Shown here: positions 7,736 through 17,300 of the stretch, piece after piece
Position numbering within the stretch: position 1 is the stretch's first letter
Layout of the letters: each line of letters opens with the position of its first letter
Assembly: GCA_947465645.1 (NCBI GenBank)
Contig: CANIBQ010000018.1
Location: forward strand, 1 to 64,000
Source: Acidobacteriota bacterium
GTDB lineage: Bacteria > Acidobacteriota > Vicinamibacteria > Vicinamibacterales > UBA2999
Length of the DNA: 64,000 nucleotides
Reading direction: 5' to 3'
Notes under the pieces: generated by a model
Database searches by the model: none
What the model saw: only the letters and a program-made list of their open reading frames with translations
What the model was told of the DNA's origin: nothing
Made by a program: the position numbers and the translations under genes

Positions 7736-8551
7736 GTGACCACCGGCGTCATCCGTTGCGGACTTGCGGGCGCCGCGGTCCTGGCTGTTTCGGTGGCGCT
7801 GATCGCGCAAACCGCTCCGGCGCCGCAGGGCGGCCGTGGCGCCGTCGTCAGCGCGACCCCCGTGCTGCCGTCGCCGCCCGCGCCGCCGCGCGACATCTCC
7901 GGCGTCTGGATGATGCGAAATCCTCCCGGGTCAAACCGCGGCTGGACCAACTTCACCTTCACCGACCCGGCGCTGCAGGCCAAAGGCATTCCCGCTCTTA
8001 CCCCCTGGGGGGAGGCGCGGAAAAAGGAAGCCAAGGACTCCAACGGCGGCACCTACCGCCTGGACGAGACCAACGACCCGGTACTGACCAAGTGCCACCC
8101 GCCGGGCGTGCCGCGCGTCTATTTTCATCCCTACCCGTTCGAAGTCGTCCATACGCCGAAGCAGACGCTGCTGATTTTCGAGTACGACCACTTCCTCCGG
8201 CGCGTCCACACCGACGGGCGCGCGCTGCCGACCGATCCCGAGGCGCTGTGGATGGGGACGTCGGTCGGACGGTGGGAGAACCCGACGACGTTCGTCGTCG
8301 AGAGCAACGGGTTCAATGACCGGACGTGGCTCGATCGGATCGGCCATGCGCATACCGAGGAGCTGAAAGTCACCGAGCGCTTCCGGCGCATCGACCGTGA
8401 CCACCTGCACCTCGATATCACGATGGAAGACCCGAAGGCGCTGGCAAAGCCCTGGACCACGACGTTCTTCTACGAGCTGCGCCCAGGCTGGGAGCTCGGC
8501 GAGATCTCCTGCTCCGGCGACTACCTCGATTACTCGAAAGTCGAAAAGTAA
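7736..8551 (+). CDS. DLSGxW-family exported protein (GTG start)
   Basis: 271 residues from GTG at 7736, with AGGGGGA (7724-7730) 5 bases upstream. The signal peptide is cut near IAQT. Motifs are DISGVWMMRN, MTPWGEARKK-like (LTPWGEARKK), NDPVLTKCHPPGVPRVYFHP, RRVHTDGRALP, GTSVGRWENPTTFVVES, RTWLDRIGHAHTEELKVTERFRR, MEDPKALAKPWTT and EISCSGDYLDY. It is almost the same type as the minus-strand gene at 13512-14303 (shared NDPVLTKCHPPGVPR or CYPPGVPR, GTSV, CSGDYL), although that one sits between two TBDT genes and has no DUF6152 neighbour. It closes the plus-strand group that ends in the terminator at 8588. Confidence 0.87.
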   Translation: MTTGVIRCGLAGAAVLAVSVALIAQTAPAPQGGRGAVVSATPVLPSPPAPPRDISGVWMMRNPPGSNRGWTNFTFTDPALQAKGIPALTPWGEARKKEAKDSNGGTYRLDETNDPVLTKCHPPGVPRVYFHPYPFEVVHTPKQTLLIFEYDHFLRRVHTDGRALPTDPEALWMGTSVGRWENPTTFVVESNGFNDRTWLDRIGHAHTEELKVTERFRRIDRDHLHLDITMEDPKALAKPWTTTFFYELRPGWELGEISCSGDYLDYSKVEK

Positions 8552-8587
8552 GGCGGGACGTCGATAGGGCGGGGGCGTCGAGAGATG

Positions 8588-8621
8588 GTAGGCGGAGGCC
8601 TTCAGGCCTCCGCCTTTTTTT
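8588..8621 (+). terminator. Rho-independent terminator built from a GTAG-headed REP palindrome
   Basis: GTAG at 8588-8591 runs into GGCGGAGGCC (8591-8600), a short loop, GGCCTCCGCC (8605-8614) and seven T residues (8615-8621). This ends transcription of the plus-strand group 5900-8551. The stop codon of the convergent amidohydrolase gene (8620-8622) overlaps the T-run. The same GTAG-palindrome form occurs at 6331, 40795 and 58394. Confidence 0.8.
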
Positions 8622-9648
8622 ATGCCCTGAGTCTCGGCAGCAGCGTGAGGGCGTTGTCGCGCTCGATCGCGCGCAGCTCGGTTGCGGTGAACCCGCCGTT
8701 GTCGATCAAGCCCCTGGCCACGAGCGCCGCCGACCCGCCGCCGAGCGGGAAGTCGGTGCCGAAGAGGATCTGCGACGTCGGCACGAACTTCTTGAACGAC
8801 GGCAGCGTGTAGGGGTTGAAGGCCTGCGCCGTGTCGTAATAGAACTTCTGCAGCTCGAAGATCGCGCCTTTCGGCAGCAGCTTCTGCCCGGCGCCGCCGA
8901 GCCGGCTCGTGATGTAGGGCACCGTCCCCCCGCCGTGCGACCAGATGAAGCGGATGTCCGGGAAGCGCGCCACCGTTCCCGTCTGCAGCAGGCTCAGGAT
9001 CGTGCGGGTGGTGTCGAACACGAACTCCACCCCTCGGTTCTGGGCATCGGTCAGCGTCGTCTGGACGCCGCACGCCGCGCAGAAGGGATGGCAGTAGACC
9101 ACGGCCTTGCGGCGGTTGAGTTCCTCCATCAGCGGGGTGTACAAGGGGTTGCCGAGGTACTTGCCCTCGTAGCTTGACAGCACGCCGATGCCGTCGACTT
9201 TCAAGGTATCGAGCGCGTACTCGGCTTCGCGCAGCGCGCCTTCCACGTCCGGCAACGGCAGCACCGCGAACAGCCCGAACCGCCCGGGATAATCGCGCAC
9301 CACCCTGGCGCCGTACTCATTGCAGTCACGCGCGAGCGCCCGCGCCGCGGCGTTGTCGCCGAAATGCACTCCGGGGTCGCTGATCGAGAAGATCGATGTG
9401 GCCACCGCGCCCTCGGCCATCTGGGCCAGCATCTTCTCCGGGCTCCAGTCCTTGAGCGTCGCCTGGTTGACCCCGCGCGCGGCCGCCAGGTCGTAGAGCT
9501 TCGGAATCGAGAAGTGCGAGTGCGTGTCGATCCGGAACGGCCGGACCGCCGCTGGCGGGCCCTGGGCCGCCGTTCTCATCTGGTGGACGATCGCCGCGCC
9601 GCCAAGCGCCGCAGCGCCTGCCAGGAACTCCCGCCGGTCGAGGAACAT
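8620..9648 (-). CDS. Tat-exported amidohydrolase (amidohydrolase_2 / ACMSD-like)
   Basis: 342 residues from ATG at 9648; an AAAGGGG ribosome site lies upstream, and a longer in-frame start at 9762 lacks support. The N-terminus DRREFLAGAAALGG is a Tat signal, so the enzyme is exported folded, probably with its metal. Metal-site motifs of the TIM-barrel amidohydrolase superfamily are DTHSH (about residues 41-45), VVYCHPF, WSHGGG and LFGTDFP. The family includes decarboxylases and hydrolases acting on small carboxylated or lactone substrates; the substrate here cannot be told. It is divergent from the gene at 9705 and convergent with the 5900-8551 group. Confidence 0.88.
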   Translation of the reverse strand: MFLDRREFLAGAAALGGAAIVHQMRTAAQGPPAAVRPFRIDTHSHFSIPKLYDLAAARGVNQATLKDWSPEKMLAQMAEGAVATSIFSISDPGVHFGDNAAARALARDCNEYGARVVRDYPGRFGLFAVLPLPDVEGALREAEYALDTLKVDGIGVLSSYEGKYLGNPLYTPLMEELNRRKAVVYCHPFCAACGVQTTLTDAQNRGVEFVFDTTRTILSLLQTGTVARFPDIRFIWSHGGGTVPYITSRLGGAGQKLLPKGAIFELQKFYYDTAQAFNPYTLPSFKKFVPTSQILFGTDFPLGGGSAALVARGLIDNGGFTATELRAIERDNALTLLPRLRA

Positions 9649-9704
9649 CGGGTGACCCCTTTCTGCTCGAATGGCGGACGAAGTATATATGCTCGGCACA
9701 CCAC

Positions 9705-10325
9705 ATGACCGAGCAAACGTCCGTACCCGCTCCGCCCTCCTCGCGTGCGCTCGGCCGCGCAATCGCCGTGGCCCTGGTGGTGGCGACCGTCGTCCTGGTG
9801 ACCACGGTGCTGCCCGCGGAGTTCGGCATCGATCCCCTGGGCACAGGTGAGGCGCTTGGCCTCTCGGGGCTCTCCGGCGGCGTCCCCGCCGCCGTCACGG
9901 TGCCGGTCGCGCCCGCCGCTGGCGGACCGCTCAAGCCGAGCGTCGCGTCTCTCAAGGCCGATACGACGGAGTTTGCGCTGCTGCCCTACGTGGGATTCGT
10001 CGAGTACCACTACCGGCTCGCCGAGGGGGACGCGATGGTCTACGCCTGGACAGCGACGGGGAAGCTGCAGGTCGATTTCCACACGCAGCCCGACGGCAAG
10101 CCGCCGGACGCGTCGGAGACTTTCGAGAAGGGCGAGAGTGACAGCGGGAAGGGGTCGTTCACGGCGCCCTATGACGGGCTGCACGGGTGGTATTGGGAAA
10201 ACCGGACCGACCAGGTGGTGCGGATCACGGTGTCGACGAGCGGTTTCTATACCGAGGCGATCGAATACAAGGATAACGGGACCAGCGTCCAGCACGAGCT
10301 GAAGGCCGATCCCGTTTTACCGTAA
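9705..10325 (+). CDS. Single-pass membrane-anchored protein (transmembrane anchor protein type)
   Basis: 206 residues. There is a short cytoplasmic N-terminus and one membrane helix at about 17-37 (GRAIAVALVVATVVLVTTVL). The conserved LPAEFGIDPLGTGEALGL follows, then a periplasmic beta domain with YHYRLAEGDAMVYAWTATG, VDFHTQPDG and HGWYWENRTD. This pattern matches proteins annotated only as transmembrane anchor protein, sometimes found near metal-efflux systems; the role is not established. The start is supported by the helix position; a TATATAT at 9684-9690 may be the -10 region. Its stop is 6 bases from the stop of the convergent TBDT gene. Confidence 0.78.
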   Translation: MTEQTSVPAPPSSRALGRAIAVALVVATVVLVTTVLPAEFGIDPLGTGEALGLSGLSGGVPAAVTVPVAPAAGGPLKPSVASLKADTTEFALLPYVGFVEYHYRLAEGDAMVYAWTATGKLQVDFHTQPDGKPPDASETFEKGESDSGKGSFTAPYDGLHGWYWENRTDQVVRITVSTSGFYTEAIEYKDNGTSVQHELKADPVLP

Positions 10326-10331
10326 GGAGGG

Positions 10332-13300
10332 TCAGAAGTCTATCTGGGTGCTCAGCTTAATCATCCGGCCGCCGATGGTCTGCAGCACGTTGAGCCACTG
10401 CGGCCCGTAGCGGCGGTTGACGGCCAGCACGTTCGCGGAGTTCATCAGGTTGGCGACGTCGATGTTGCCTTTGACCCTCACCGCGTTCAGCCGGAACGTG
10501 CGGGTAAACCGGAGGTCGACCTGCTGCACCCGCGGTTCGAACATCGTCTGCGCCGGGATCAGATCCAGCGTCACGTTTGCGTTGCAGACGGCAGCGGTGC
10601 CGCAGGCCGCGAGGTTGCGGCCGAGCGACGGCGCGATCTGCGCGTTCGGGATCACGATGTCCGCCCCGGTCTGGATGCCGGCGAAGTTCTGGTAGACGAC
10701 GCTCGCCTGGAGATCCCAGAACATCGGGTAGACGACCAGGAACTTCGCCTGCGTGCCGGACGACCACGGCGGGGTGATCGCGCAATATCCCTTGCGCGCG
10801 GTGACGCCCAGGGACACAGCCTCGCCAGGTGAATCGACAACGCTGCAGTTGTCGGTCGTCGTCCGGCCGACGCTGAAGCCGCCGGCGATCTGCCCGCCCT
10901 GCAGGAATCGCGCGTTGATGTTCACGTCGACGCCGTTGTACACCTCCGACCGCTTCCCGTAGTGCGCCTGCTGCGTGATCAGGTTGTTCACCTGGCCGAA
11001 CTTCGCGGGATTGAGGTCGTAGAGCCCGCACAGGCGCTGGCCGCTCACGCCGCCCAGCCTGGTATCGGTCGGCGCCGTGATGCAGTACTCGCTGTAGTCG
11101 CCGGGGGTTACCGCAAGGTTGTCCGTGACGATGAAGTTGCCGTACCACGTCCGGAAGTACCCGACGTTGACGCCGAGGCCCGGCCGCAGCTCATGCTGGA
11201 CCGACGCGGAGCCCTGCCAGTTGTAGTCCTGCTGGTTGAACCCCTCGTTCGAGTCGGGGGCGTTGCGGGACGTGAGGATCACGTTCTGCCCGAAGTTGCG
11301 GTCCGACCATGGGCCGATGCATTCACCGTTGGCCACCGGATTGAGCAGGTCGCAGTCCGGCTTGAAGTTTCCCGTGCGCGGGTCGCCCGGACCGTAGAAG
11401 CTGTCGTTCCAGTTGCGGTTCGTGCTCGGCGACTGGCTGTGTTCGGCGGACGGCAGCCCGGTCGCCCTGATCGCGGGGTTGTAGCGGCCGAGCGCGACCT
11501 TCACCGCGGTCTTGCCGGTGCCGAACAGGTCGTAGGCGCCACCGATGCGTGGATTGAGGTTCTGCCAGTGCGGGTGGTTCCGCACCTCCGGCAGCTTGCG
11601 CTCCGGCACGAACGGGCCCGCCGCCAGCGTCACCGGGTCGAGGTGCTGCGCCACGTCGTTGTACCGGATGCCCAGGTTGAGCGTCAGCTTCCGGATGCTC
11701 CACTGGTCCTGCACGTAGAGGACCTTTTCGACCGCGTGGTCCTCCCACGCGAAGGGCACGGCCCAGATCCGCACCGCGACAGGGACACGGTTGTTGAACG
11801 TGAAATCCATCCCCTGGTGGATCTGGTTGGGATCGGTATTCAGGCTCGCGTCGCCGGTCTTCACGTAGCGGTACTCGACCCCGCTCTTGAACTGGTGAGC
11901 ACCGGAGACGCGCGACACCGAGAAGTTCCCCTGGTGCTGGACGCGCGGAATGTAGATGTAGGAGCCGGTGTTGCCGGTGTTCAGCGCGCGCGAGCCGTAC
12001 CGGTAGTTGGTGGCCTGCTCGAGGATCTGGACCGGGAACGAGGCGCCCGTTTCCGGACGCCGCCTGTTGGTCTGCACCTGCTTCTGCGTGGTGATGCCGC
12101 CCTCGAGGAGAAACTTGTTGCTTGCGGGATAGGTCCACCGGTTACTCGAGATGATCTGCGGCTTGTAGTGATGCTCGCCGGTCGCCTCGGGTGCCGTCGG
12201 GATGTTGTTGGTCGGCGTCAGCAGCCCGAAGGGGCAGTTGCAGTTCGGCTGCGAAGACGTCGATGACGAGAAGCGGTGCTGCCCGGCCTGCAGCGTCACG
12301 CGCAGCGAGTAGTCCCTCGAGAACGGCGCGTAAATCGCCGGGCGGGTCAGGTCAGCCTCGTAGAAGAGCGGATTGGTCGCCTGCAGCTTGTTGTAGTAGT
12401 TGCCCTGTTGCACCTGCTCGGTGGTGCCTCTGCGCGTCGAGGAGAAGAACCACAGGCGATCGCGCATGATCGGGCCGCCAAACGCGCCGGCCAGGTCGTA
12501 ATGTTTCCTGAGCGACGCATTCTGCCGCAGGCCGCGCGCCGCGTTCTCGGGCGTCAGGTTGCTGGCAATCAGGTCCGGCGAGGTGTAGGCATAGGTCAGT
12601 CCGCCGGAGAACCGGTTGCCACCGTCGCGCTGGATGATGTTCACGGCCGCGCCGCCCACCGAGCGGTCGGCGCCGATGCCGCCGGTCTCGACGACGACTT
12701 CCTGGAACGTCAGCTGGTTGTAGATGAACACGCCCGACACGAGCGACCCGATCGCCTGGTTGGTGCCGTCCACGATCGCGTCGGCCTCGGGCGCGCCGTG
12801 CACCCGGAACCGGAGTTGGGCGCTGTCATCGACGCCGCCCACGCTGTAGGTGGTCGGGTTGACGAGGGTGGCGCCGGGGATGACCGCCGCCAGGCCGGTG
12901 ATGCGGCCGGTGCCCGGGAGCGCCTGCAGCGTCTCGCGCTCGAACTGGACCTGTTGCTGCGTCCGCTGGACGTCGACGATCGGCGCCTCGCCCGACACGG
13001 TGACGGTCTCTTCGAGCGAGCCGACGCTCAAATCGGCATTGACGGTGGCAGTGAAGTTGGCAGGCAGTGCCATCCCGTCGCGCTTGAAGGTCCTGAAGCC
13101 GGGGAGCGTGAAGGTGACGGAATAGTCGCCAGGCCGCAGGTCCACGATGCGATACAGGCCCTGGCTATCGGACGTCGCCGTCCGAACTTTGTCGATCAAC
13201 GCCGGGCTGGCTGCTTCGACGGTCACGCCGGGAAGTACGGCGCCGGACGTGTCGCGCACGACCCCGGCGATGGTGCTGTCCGCTCCCTGCGCGCTCGCCT

Positions 13301-13361
13301 CAGACGGCCAGCACCCGAGGGCGACGGTGAGGATCAGACCTGTGAATCGCCAAAACTTCAT
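10332..13361 (-). CDS. Oar-like TonB-dependent receptor, subfamily B
   Basis: 1009 residues. The signal peptide is cut near ASAQG; a carboxypeptidase-regulatory-like domain occupies about 28-115 (DTSGAVLPGVTVEAASP, LRPGDYSVTFTLPGF). The plug region has QALPGTGRITGLAAVIPGA, IYNQLTFQEVVVETGGIG and VNIIQRDGGNRFSG. A long beta-barrel ends in IKLSTQIDF, whose terminal Phe is the usual outer-membrane insertion signal. It is very close to the receptor at 14319. This pair differs from the other TBDTs here by the YSVGGVDD and IIQRDGGN blocks. It is the last gene of the minus-strand group starting at 20642; a 150-base gap with a strong hairpin separates it from the DLSGxW gene upstream. Confidence 0.92.
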   Translation of the reverse strand: MKFWRFTGLILTVALGCWPSEASAQGADSTIAGVVRDTSGAVLPGVTVEAASPALIDKVRTATSDSQGLYRIVDLRPGDYSVTFTLPGFRTFKRDGMALPANFTATVNADLSVGSLEETVTVSGEAPIVDVQRTQQQVQFERETLQALPGTGRITGLAAVIPGATLVNPTTYSVGGVDDSAQLRFRVHGAPEADAIVDGTNQAIGSLVSGVFIYNQLTFQEVVVETGGIGADRSVGGAAVNIIQRDGGNRFSGGLTYAYTSPDLIASNLTPENAARGLRQNASLRKHYDLAGAFGGPIMRDRLWFFSSTRRGTTEQVQQGNYYNKLQATNPLFYEADLTRPAIYAPFSRDYSLRVTLQAGQHRFSSSTSSQPNCNCPFGLLTPTNNIPTAPEATGEHHYKPQIISSNRWTYPASNKFLLEGGITTQKQVQTNRRRPETGASFPVQILEQATNYRYGSRALNTGNTGSYIYIPRVQHQGNFSVSRVSGAHQFKSGVEYRYVKTGDASLNTDPNQIHQGMDFTFNNRVPVAVRIWAVPFAWEDHAVEKVLYVQDQWSIRKLTLNLGIRYNDVAQHLDPVTLAAGPFVPERKLPEVRNHPHWQNLNPRIGGAYDLFGTGKTAVKVALGRYNPAIRATGLPSAEHSQSPSTNRNWNDSFYGPGDPRTGNFKPDCDLLNPVANGECIGPWSDRNFGQNVILTSRNAPDSNEGFNQQDYNWQGSASVQHELRPGLGVNVGYFRTWYGNFIVTDNLAVTPGDYSEYCITAPTDTRLGGVSGQRLCGLYDLNPAKFGQVNNLITQQAHYGKRSEVYNGVDVNINARFLQGGQIAGGFSVGRTTTDNCSVVDSPGEAVSLGVTARKGYCAITPPWSSGTQAKFLVVYPMFWDLQASVVYQNFAGIQTGADIVIPNAQIAPSLGRNLAACGTAAVCNANVTLDLIPAQTMFEPRVQQVDLRFTRTFRLNAVRVKGNIDVANLMNSANVLAVNRRYGPQWLNVLQTIGGRMIKLSTQIDF

Positions 13362-13467
13362 TTACGCGTTCCTCCTGTATGCGAACTCCGGGGAACCGAT
13401 GGACGACAACCAAGCAGAGAGAGGAGAGGGAGAGGGTGAGCGGCGAGTGCTGCCGCCGGAGGGTGCG

Positions 13468-13494
13468 GCCGGCGGTGACTGCGTCACCGCCGGC
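13468..13494. other. Strong intercistronic hairpin
   Basis: GCCGGCGGTGAC and GTCACCGCCGGC form a perfect 12-bp stem with a 3-base loop, in the leader between the DLSGxW gene (ending 13512) and the TBDT start at 13361. Neither strand has a T-run after it. It may protect or separate the two parts of a shared transcript. A purine-rich tract (about 13412-13435) follows it in the minus-strand leader as a pyrimidine run. Confidence 0.5.
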
Positions 13495-13511
13495 TATCTT
13501 ACGTGAAGACG

Positions 13512-14303
13512 CTAGGCCCCGGGCCAGCTGAGATAGTCGCCGGAGCAGGTAATTTCGCCGAGCTCCCAGCCTGGGCGCAGCTCGAAATAGCCCGTGGCGG
13601 TCCACGGCCTGGTCAGCACCTTGGGATCGTCCATCGTGACGTCGAGCTCGAGCTTGTCGAACGACGGACGGCGGAAGACCTCGGTGACCTTCAGGTCAGT
13701 GGTGTGCGGCGCCCCGGCCCGATCCAGCCAGGTCTTGTCGTTGAAGCCGATCGTCACGACCTCCAGGGTCGTGTTGTTGATCCACTTGGCGACCGACGTC
13801 CCCATCCAGAGCGCTTCGGGATCGGTCGGCAGCGCGCGGCCGTCGGTCCACATCCGCCGCATGAAATGGTCGTATTCGAAGACCTGCAGGACCGCGTTCG
13901 GCGTCTGGATGATCTCGAAGGGGTAGGGATGGAAATAGACACGCGGGACACCGGGCGGATAGCACTTGGTGAGCACCGGGTCGTTGGTTTCGTGGAGCTG
14001 GTACTCACCCGAGTTGTTGGGTTTGTTCTTGGCCTTCTCCGCCAGCCCGAACGCGGTCAGCGGGGGAGGTACGCCCGGGGTCCAGGTAGAGCCGTCGAAC
14101 TGCTTGACTCCAGGGGGCGTGCTCTTCATCCAGACGCCGGTCAGGTCGCGCACCGGCGCGGGGCGCGACGGCGCCGCGGGTGCGGCCCCCGCACCGCGAC
14201 CGCGGCCCTGCGCAACCGCCTGCGGCGCTTGCGCGAATGTTACCCATCCCAATGCGAGCGCCGCGGCCGCCGCAGCCATCGCACGAATCTTTTTCTGCCG
14301 CAT
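13512..14303 (-). CDS. DLSGxW-family exported protein between two receptor genes
   Basis: 263 residues. An AAAGAGG ribosome site is found just upstream of ATG, within the 15-base gap after the TBDT stop. The signal peptide is cut near TFAQA; a Gly/Ala/Arg-rich linker is followed by DLTGVWMKSTPPG. Then come LHETNDPVLTKCYPPGVPR, MWTDGRALP, MGTSVAKWINNTTLEVVTIGF, DKTWLDRAGAPHTTDLKVTE, TMDDPKVLTRPWTATG and EITCSGDYLSW. It is the same type as 7736-8551 but has no DUF6152 partner. Its place directly between two paralogous receptors suggests it works with one of them. Confidence 0.87.
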   Translation of the reverse strand: MRQKKIRAMAAAAAALALGWVTFAQAPQAVAQGRGRGAGAAPAAPSRPAPVRDLTGVWMKSTPPGVKQFDGSTWTPGVPPPLTAFGLAEKAKNKPNNSGEYQLHETNDPVLTKCYPPGVPRVYFHPYPFEIIQTPNAVLQVFEYDHFMRRMWTDGRALPTDPEALWMGTSVAKWINNTTLEVVTIGFNDKTWLDRAGAPHTTDLKVTEVFRRPSFDKLELDVTMDDPKVLTRPWTATGYFELRPGWELGEITCSGDYLSWPGA

Positions 14304-14318
14304 GTATAAGCCTCTTTC

Positions 14319-17300
14319 TTAGAAGTCGAGCTGCACGCCGAGCTTCACCAGCCGCCCGCCCATGATCTGCAGGACGTTGAGATAGGTAGGACCGAACTGG
14401 CGCTGAAGGTTGAGGACGTTGCCGGCGTTGAAGAGGTTGGCGACGTCGACATTGCCCTTGACCCTCAGCCGATCCAGCCGGAACTGCCGGCTGACCCGGA
14501 TGTCCACCTGCTGCAACCGCGGCTCGAACCTCGTTCCCGGGGGGTCGAGGGGGATCGTCACGGTCCCATTGCAGACCGCCGCCGTACCGCACTGGCCCAG
14601 GTTGCGGCCGAGCGACGGCGCGATCTGGGCGTTGGTGGCGGTGATGGTGGCGCCGTTCTCGATGCCTCCGAAGTTCTGGTAGATGGCGCTGGTCTGCAGG
14701 CCCCATGGCAGCGGGTAGACCACCAGGAACTTGACCTGCGTCCCCGCGGACCACGGCGGCGAGTTCCTGCAGTACCCCTCCCGCGCCTCCTGCGGAGAGT
14801 CAACGACGACGCAGTTGTCGTCGACGGTTCGCCCGACGCTGACGCCGCCGGAGAACTGCCCGCCCTGGCCGAACCGGGCGTTCAGCGTCGCGTCGACGCC
14901 GTTGTAGATCTGGGTGTGATCGCCGTAGTTGGCCTGCTGCGTCACGAGGCTGTCGACCTGGCCGAACCGGGCCGGCCGCAGGTCGTACAGGCCACAGAGC
15001 TGCTTGCCGCTGACATCTGAGGACAGGCGGCTGTCGGTTGGTGCCGTGATGCAGTACGGGTCGTAGTCGCCGGGCGTGGTCGCCAGGTTATCCGTGACGA
15101 GGAAGCCGCCGTACCAGGTGCGGAAGTATCCGACGTTGACCCCGACGCCGGGGCTGAGCTCGTGCTGGACTGACACCGAGCCCTGCCAGTTGTAGTTCTG
15201 GCGATTGAAGCCGGAGATCGCATCGGGCGCGTTCTTCGACGGGACGATGTTCCTTCCGAACGCGAGGTCGGACCAGGGTCCGCACTCACCGTTGGCGACC
15301 GGGTTCAGCAGGTCGCAGTCCGGCACGAAATTCCCCCGGCGGGCATCCCCCGCCGCAAAGAGGGTGTCGTTCCAGGTGCGATTGGTGCTCGGTGAGATGC
15401 CTGCCGCGGCAGGATTGGTCGTCGTCGATCGGAGCGCGGGGTTGTACCGGCCGAGCGAGGCCTTGAGCGCGGTGCGGCCGTTGCCGCCCACGTCATGCGC
15501 GGCGCCGACCCGGAGATTCAGGTTGCGCCAGTGCGGTTCGTTCTTGACCGCCGGAAGCACGCGCGCGGGGACAAACGGGCCAGCCGCGAGGTGGACCTCC
15601 GGGAGCGACGTCGCGGTGTCGTTATAGCGGACGCCAAGGTTCAGCGTGGTCCGGCTGAGCGTCCACTGATCCTGCGCGAAGAACGAGTTGTCGGTCCCGT
15701 CCTCTTCCCAGGCGTAAGGGACGGCCCAGATGCGGACGTTGGTCGGCACGCCGTTGCGGAAGGTATAGTCCCGCGCCTGGTTGATCTGGTTCGGATTGAC
15801 GTTCCGGCTGCCGTCGCCGGTGTGGAAGTACCGCAGCAGCACGCCGGTCTTGAACACGTGCGACCCCGTGACGTACGACATCGTGAAGGCCGGCTGCGCC
15901 TGCCAGCGCGGCACGAAGATGTACGAGCCGGTGGTGCCCAGGTTGAGCGCGCGCGATCCGTAGCGATAGTTCAGGCCGGTATCGGTGACCATCGGCGCGA
16001 GCCCGGTCTCTTCCTGCCGCTTGGTCTGCTGGTTGTTCGTGAGGTACGCGAACATGGTCTCGAACAGCAGCTTGTTGCTCGCCGGATACCGCCACGACAT
16101 GTTGGTGTTCGCCTGCGGATTGTAGCGATGCTGCGCTGACACCTCGGGCGCCCACGGAATGCCGCCGGTCGGATTCAGCAGGTTGAAGAAGCAGTTGCAG
16201 TTGGGCTGGACCGACGTCGCGCTCACAATCTTGTGCTTCTGCGCGACCTGCCAGGTCAGGCGAAGCGTGTAGTCCTTGGACCACTGGTCGGTGAACGCCG
16301 GCCGGCTCTCGTCGGCCTCATAGAAGAGCGTCCCCTGCTGCTTGTTGTAGAAGTTCCCCTGTTGCAGCTGCTGGTTGTCACCGGCGCGGAAGGCGCTGAA
16401 GAACCACACGCTGTCCCGCCTGACCGGGCCGCCGATCGCAAATGCGAGGTCGTAGTACTTCTGAAGCCCGCCCACCTGCGTCGGCCGGAGGCCGCGCGCG
16501 ACCAGCCCGTCGCTGATGTTGCCGCTCTCCAGGCTCGGGCCGCTGTAGCTGTAGGACATCCCGCCCGAGAAGACGTTGCCGCCGTCGCGCTGGATGATGT
16601 TCATCTGCATGCCGCCGGTCTCGCGGTCGGCGCCGACGCCGCTGGTCTCGACGACAACTTCCTGGAACGTGAGCTGGTTGTAAATGAACACCCCGTTGGT
16701 CAAGCCGCCAACCAGCTGGCTCATGCCGTCGACGATCGGTTCCGACGTCGGTGCGCCGTGCACGCTGAACGTGAACTGGGACGAGTCGTTGACGCCGCCG
16801 ACGCTGTACTGCTGCGGGGTGAGCAGGGCGGCCCCTGGAATCACCGCGGCCAGCGCGGTAATCCGGCCGGTGCCCGGCATCGATTCCAGCGTCTCGCGCT
16901 GGAACTGCGTCTGCTGGCGGGTGCTCTGCACGTCGACGACGGGCGCTTCGCCGGTCACCGTGATCGTTTCCTCGAGCGCGCCGAGGCTCATGTCGGCGTT
17001 CACGGCCGCCGTGAAGTTCGCCGGCAGCGCCATGCCGTCGCGCCTGAAGGTCTTGAACCCGGCCAGGGTGAAGGTCACGGAGTAGTCGCCGGGCCGCAGG
17101 TCGACGATGCGATACAGCCCTTCGCCGTCGGTGACTGCCGATCGCACTTTCTCAATCAACGCCGGGCTCGCGGCTTCGACTGTGACACCGGGGAGGACCG
17201 CACCGGACGTATCACGCACGACGCCGGTGATGGTGCTGGTGGCGCTCTGCCCCAGGACCTCGGAGGGCACGCACGCCAAAGCGGCCGCAACGACAAATGC

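Noticed and set aside
12276..13439. 387-codon plus-strand frame opposite the receptor at 10332 (similar cases at 10962-12266, 16233-17411, 18276-19274, 50356-52272)
   Set aside because: All are mirror frames of real genes, with low-complexity Arg/Val/Gly/His composition and no ribosome site.
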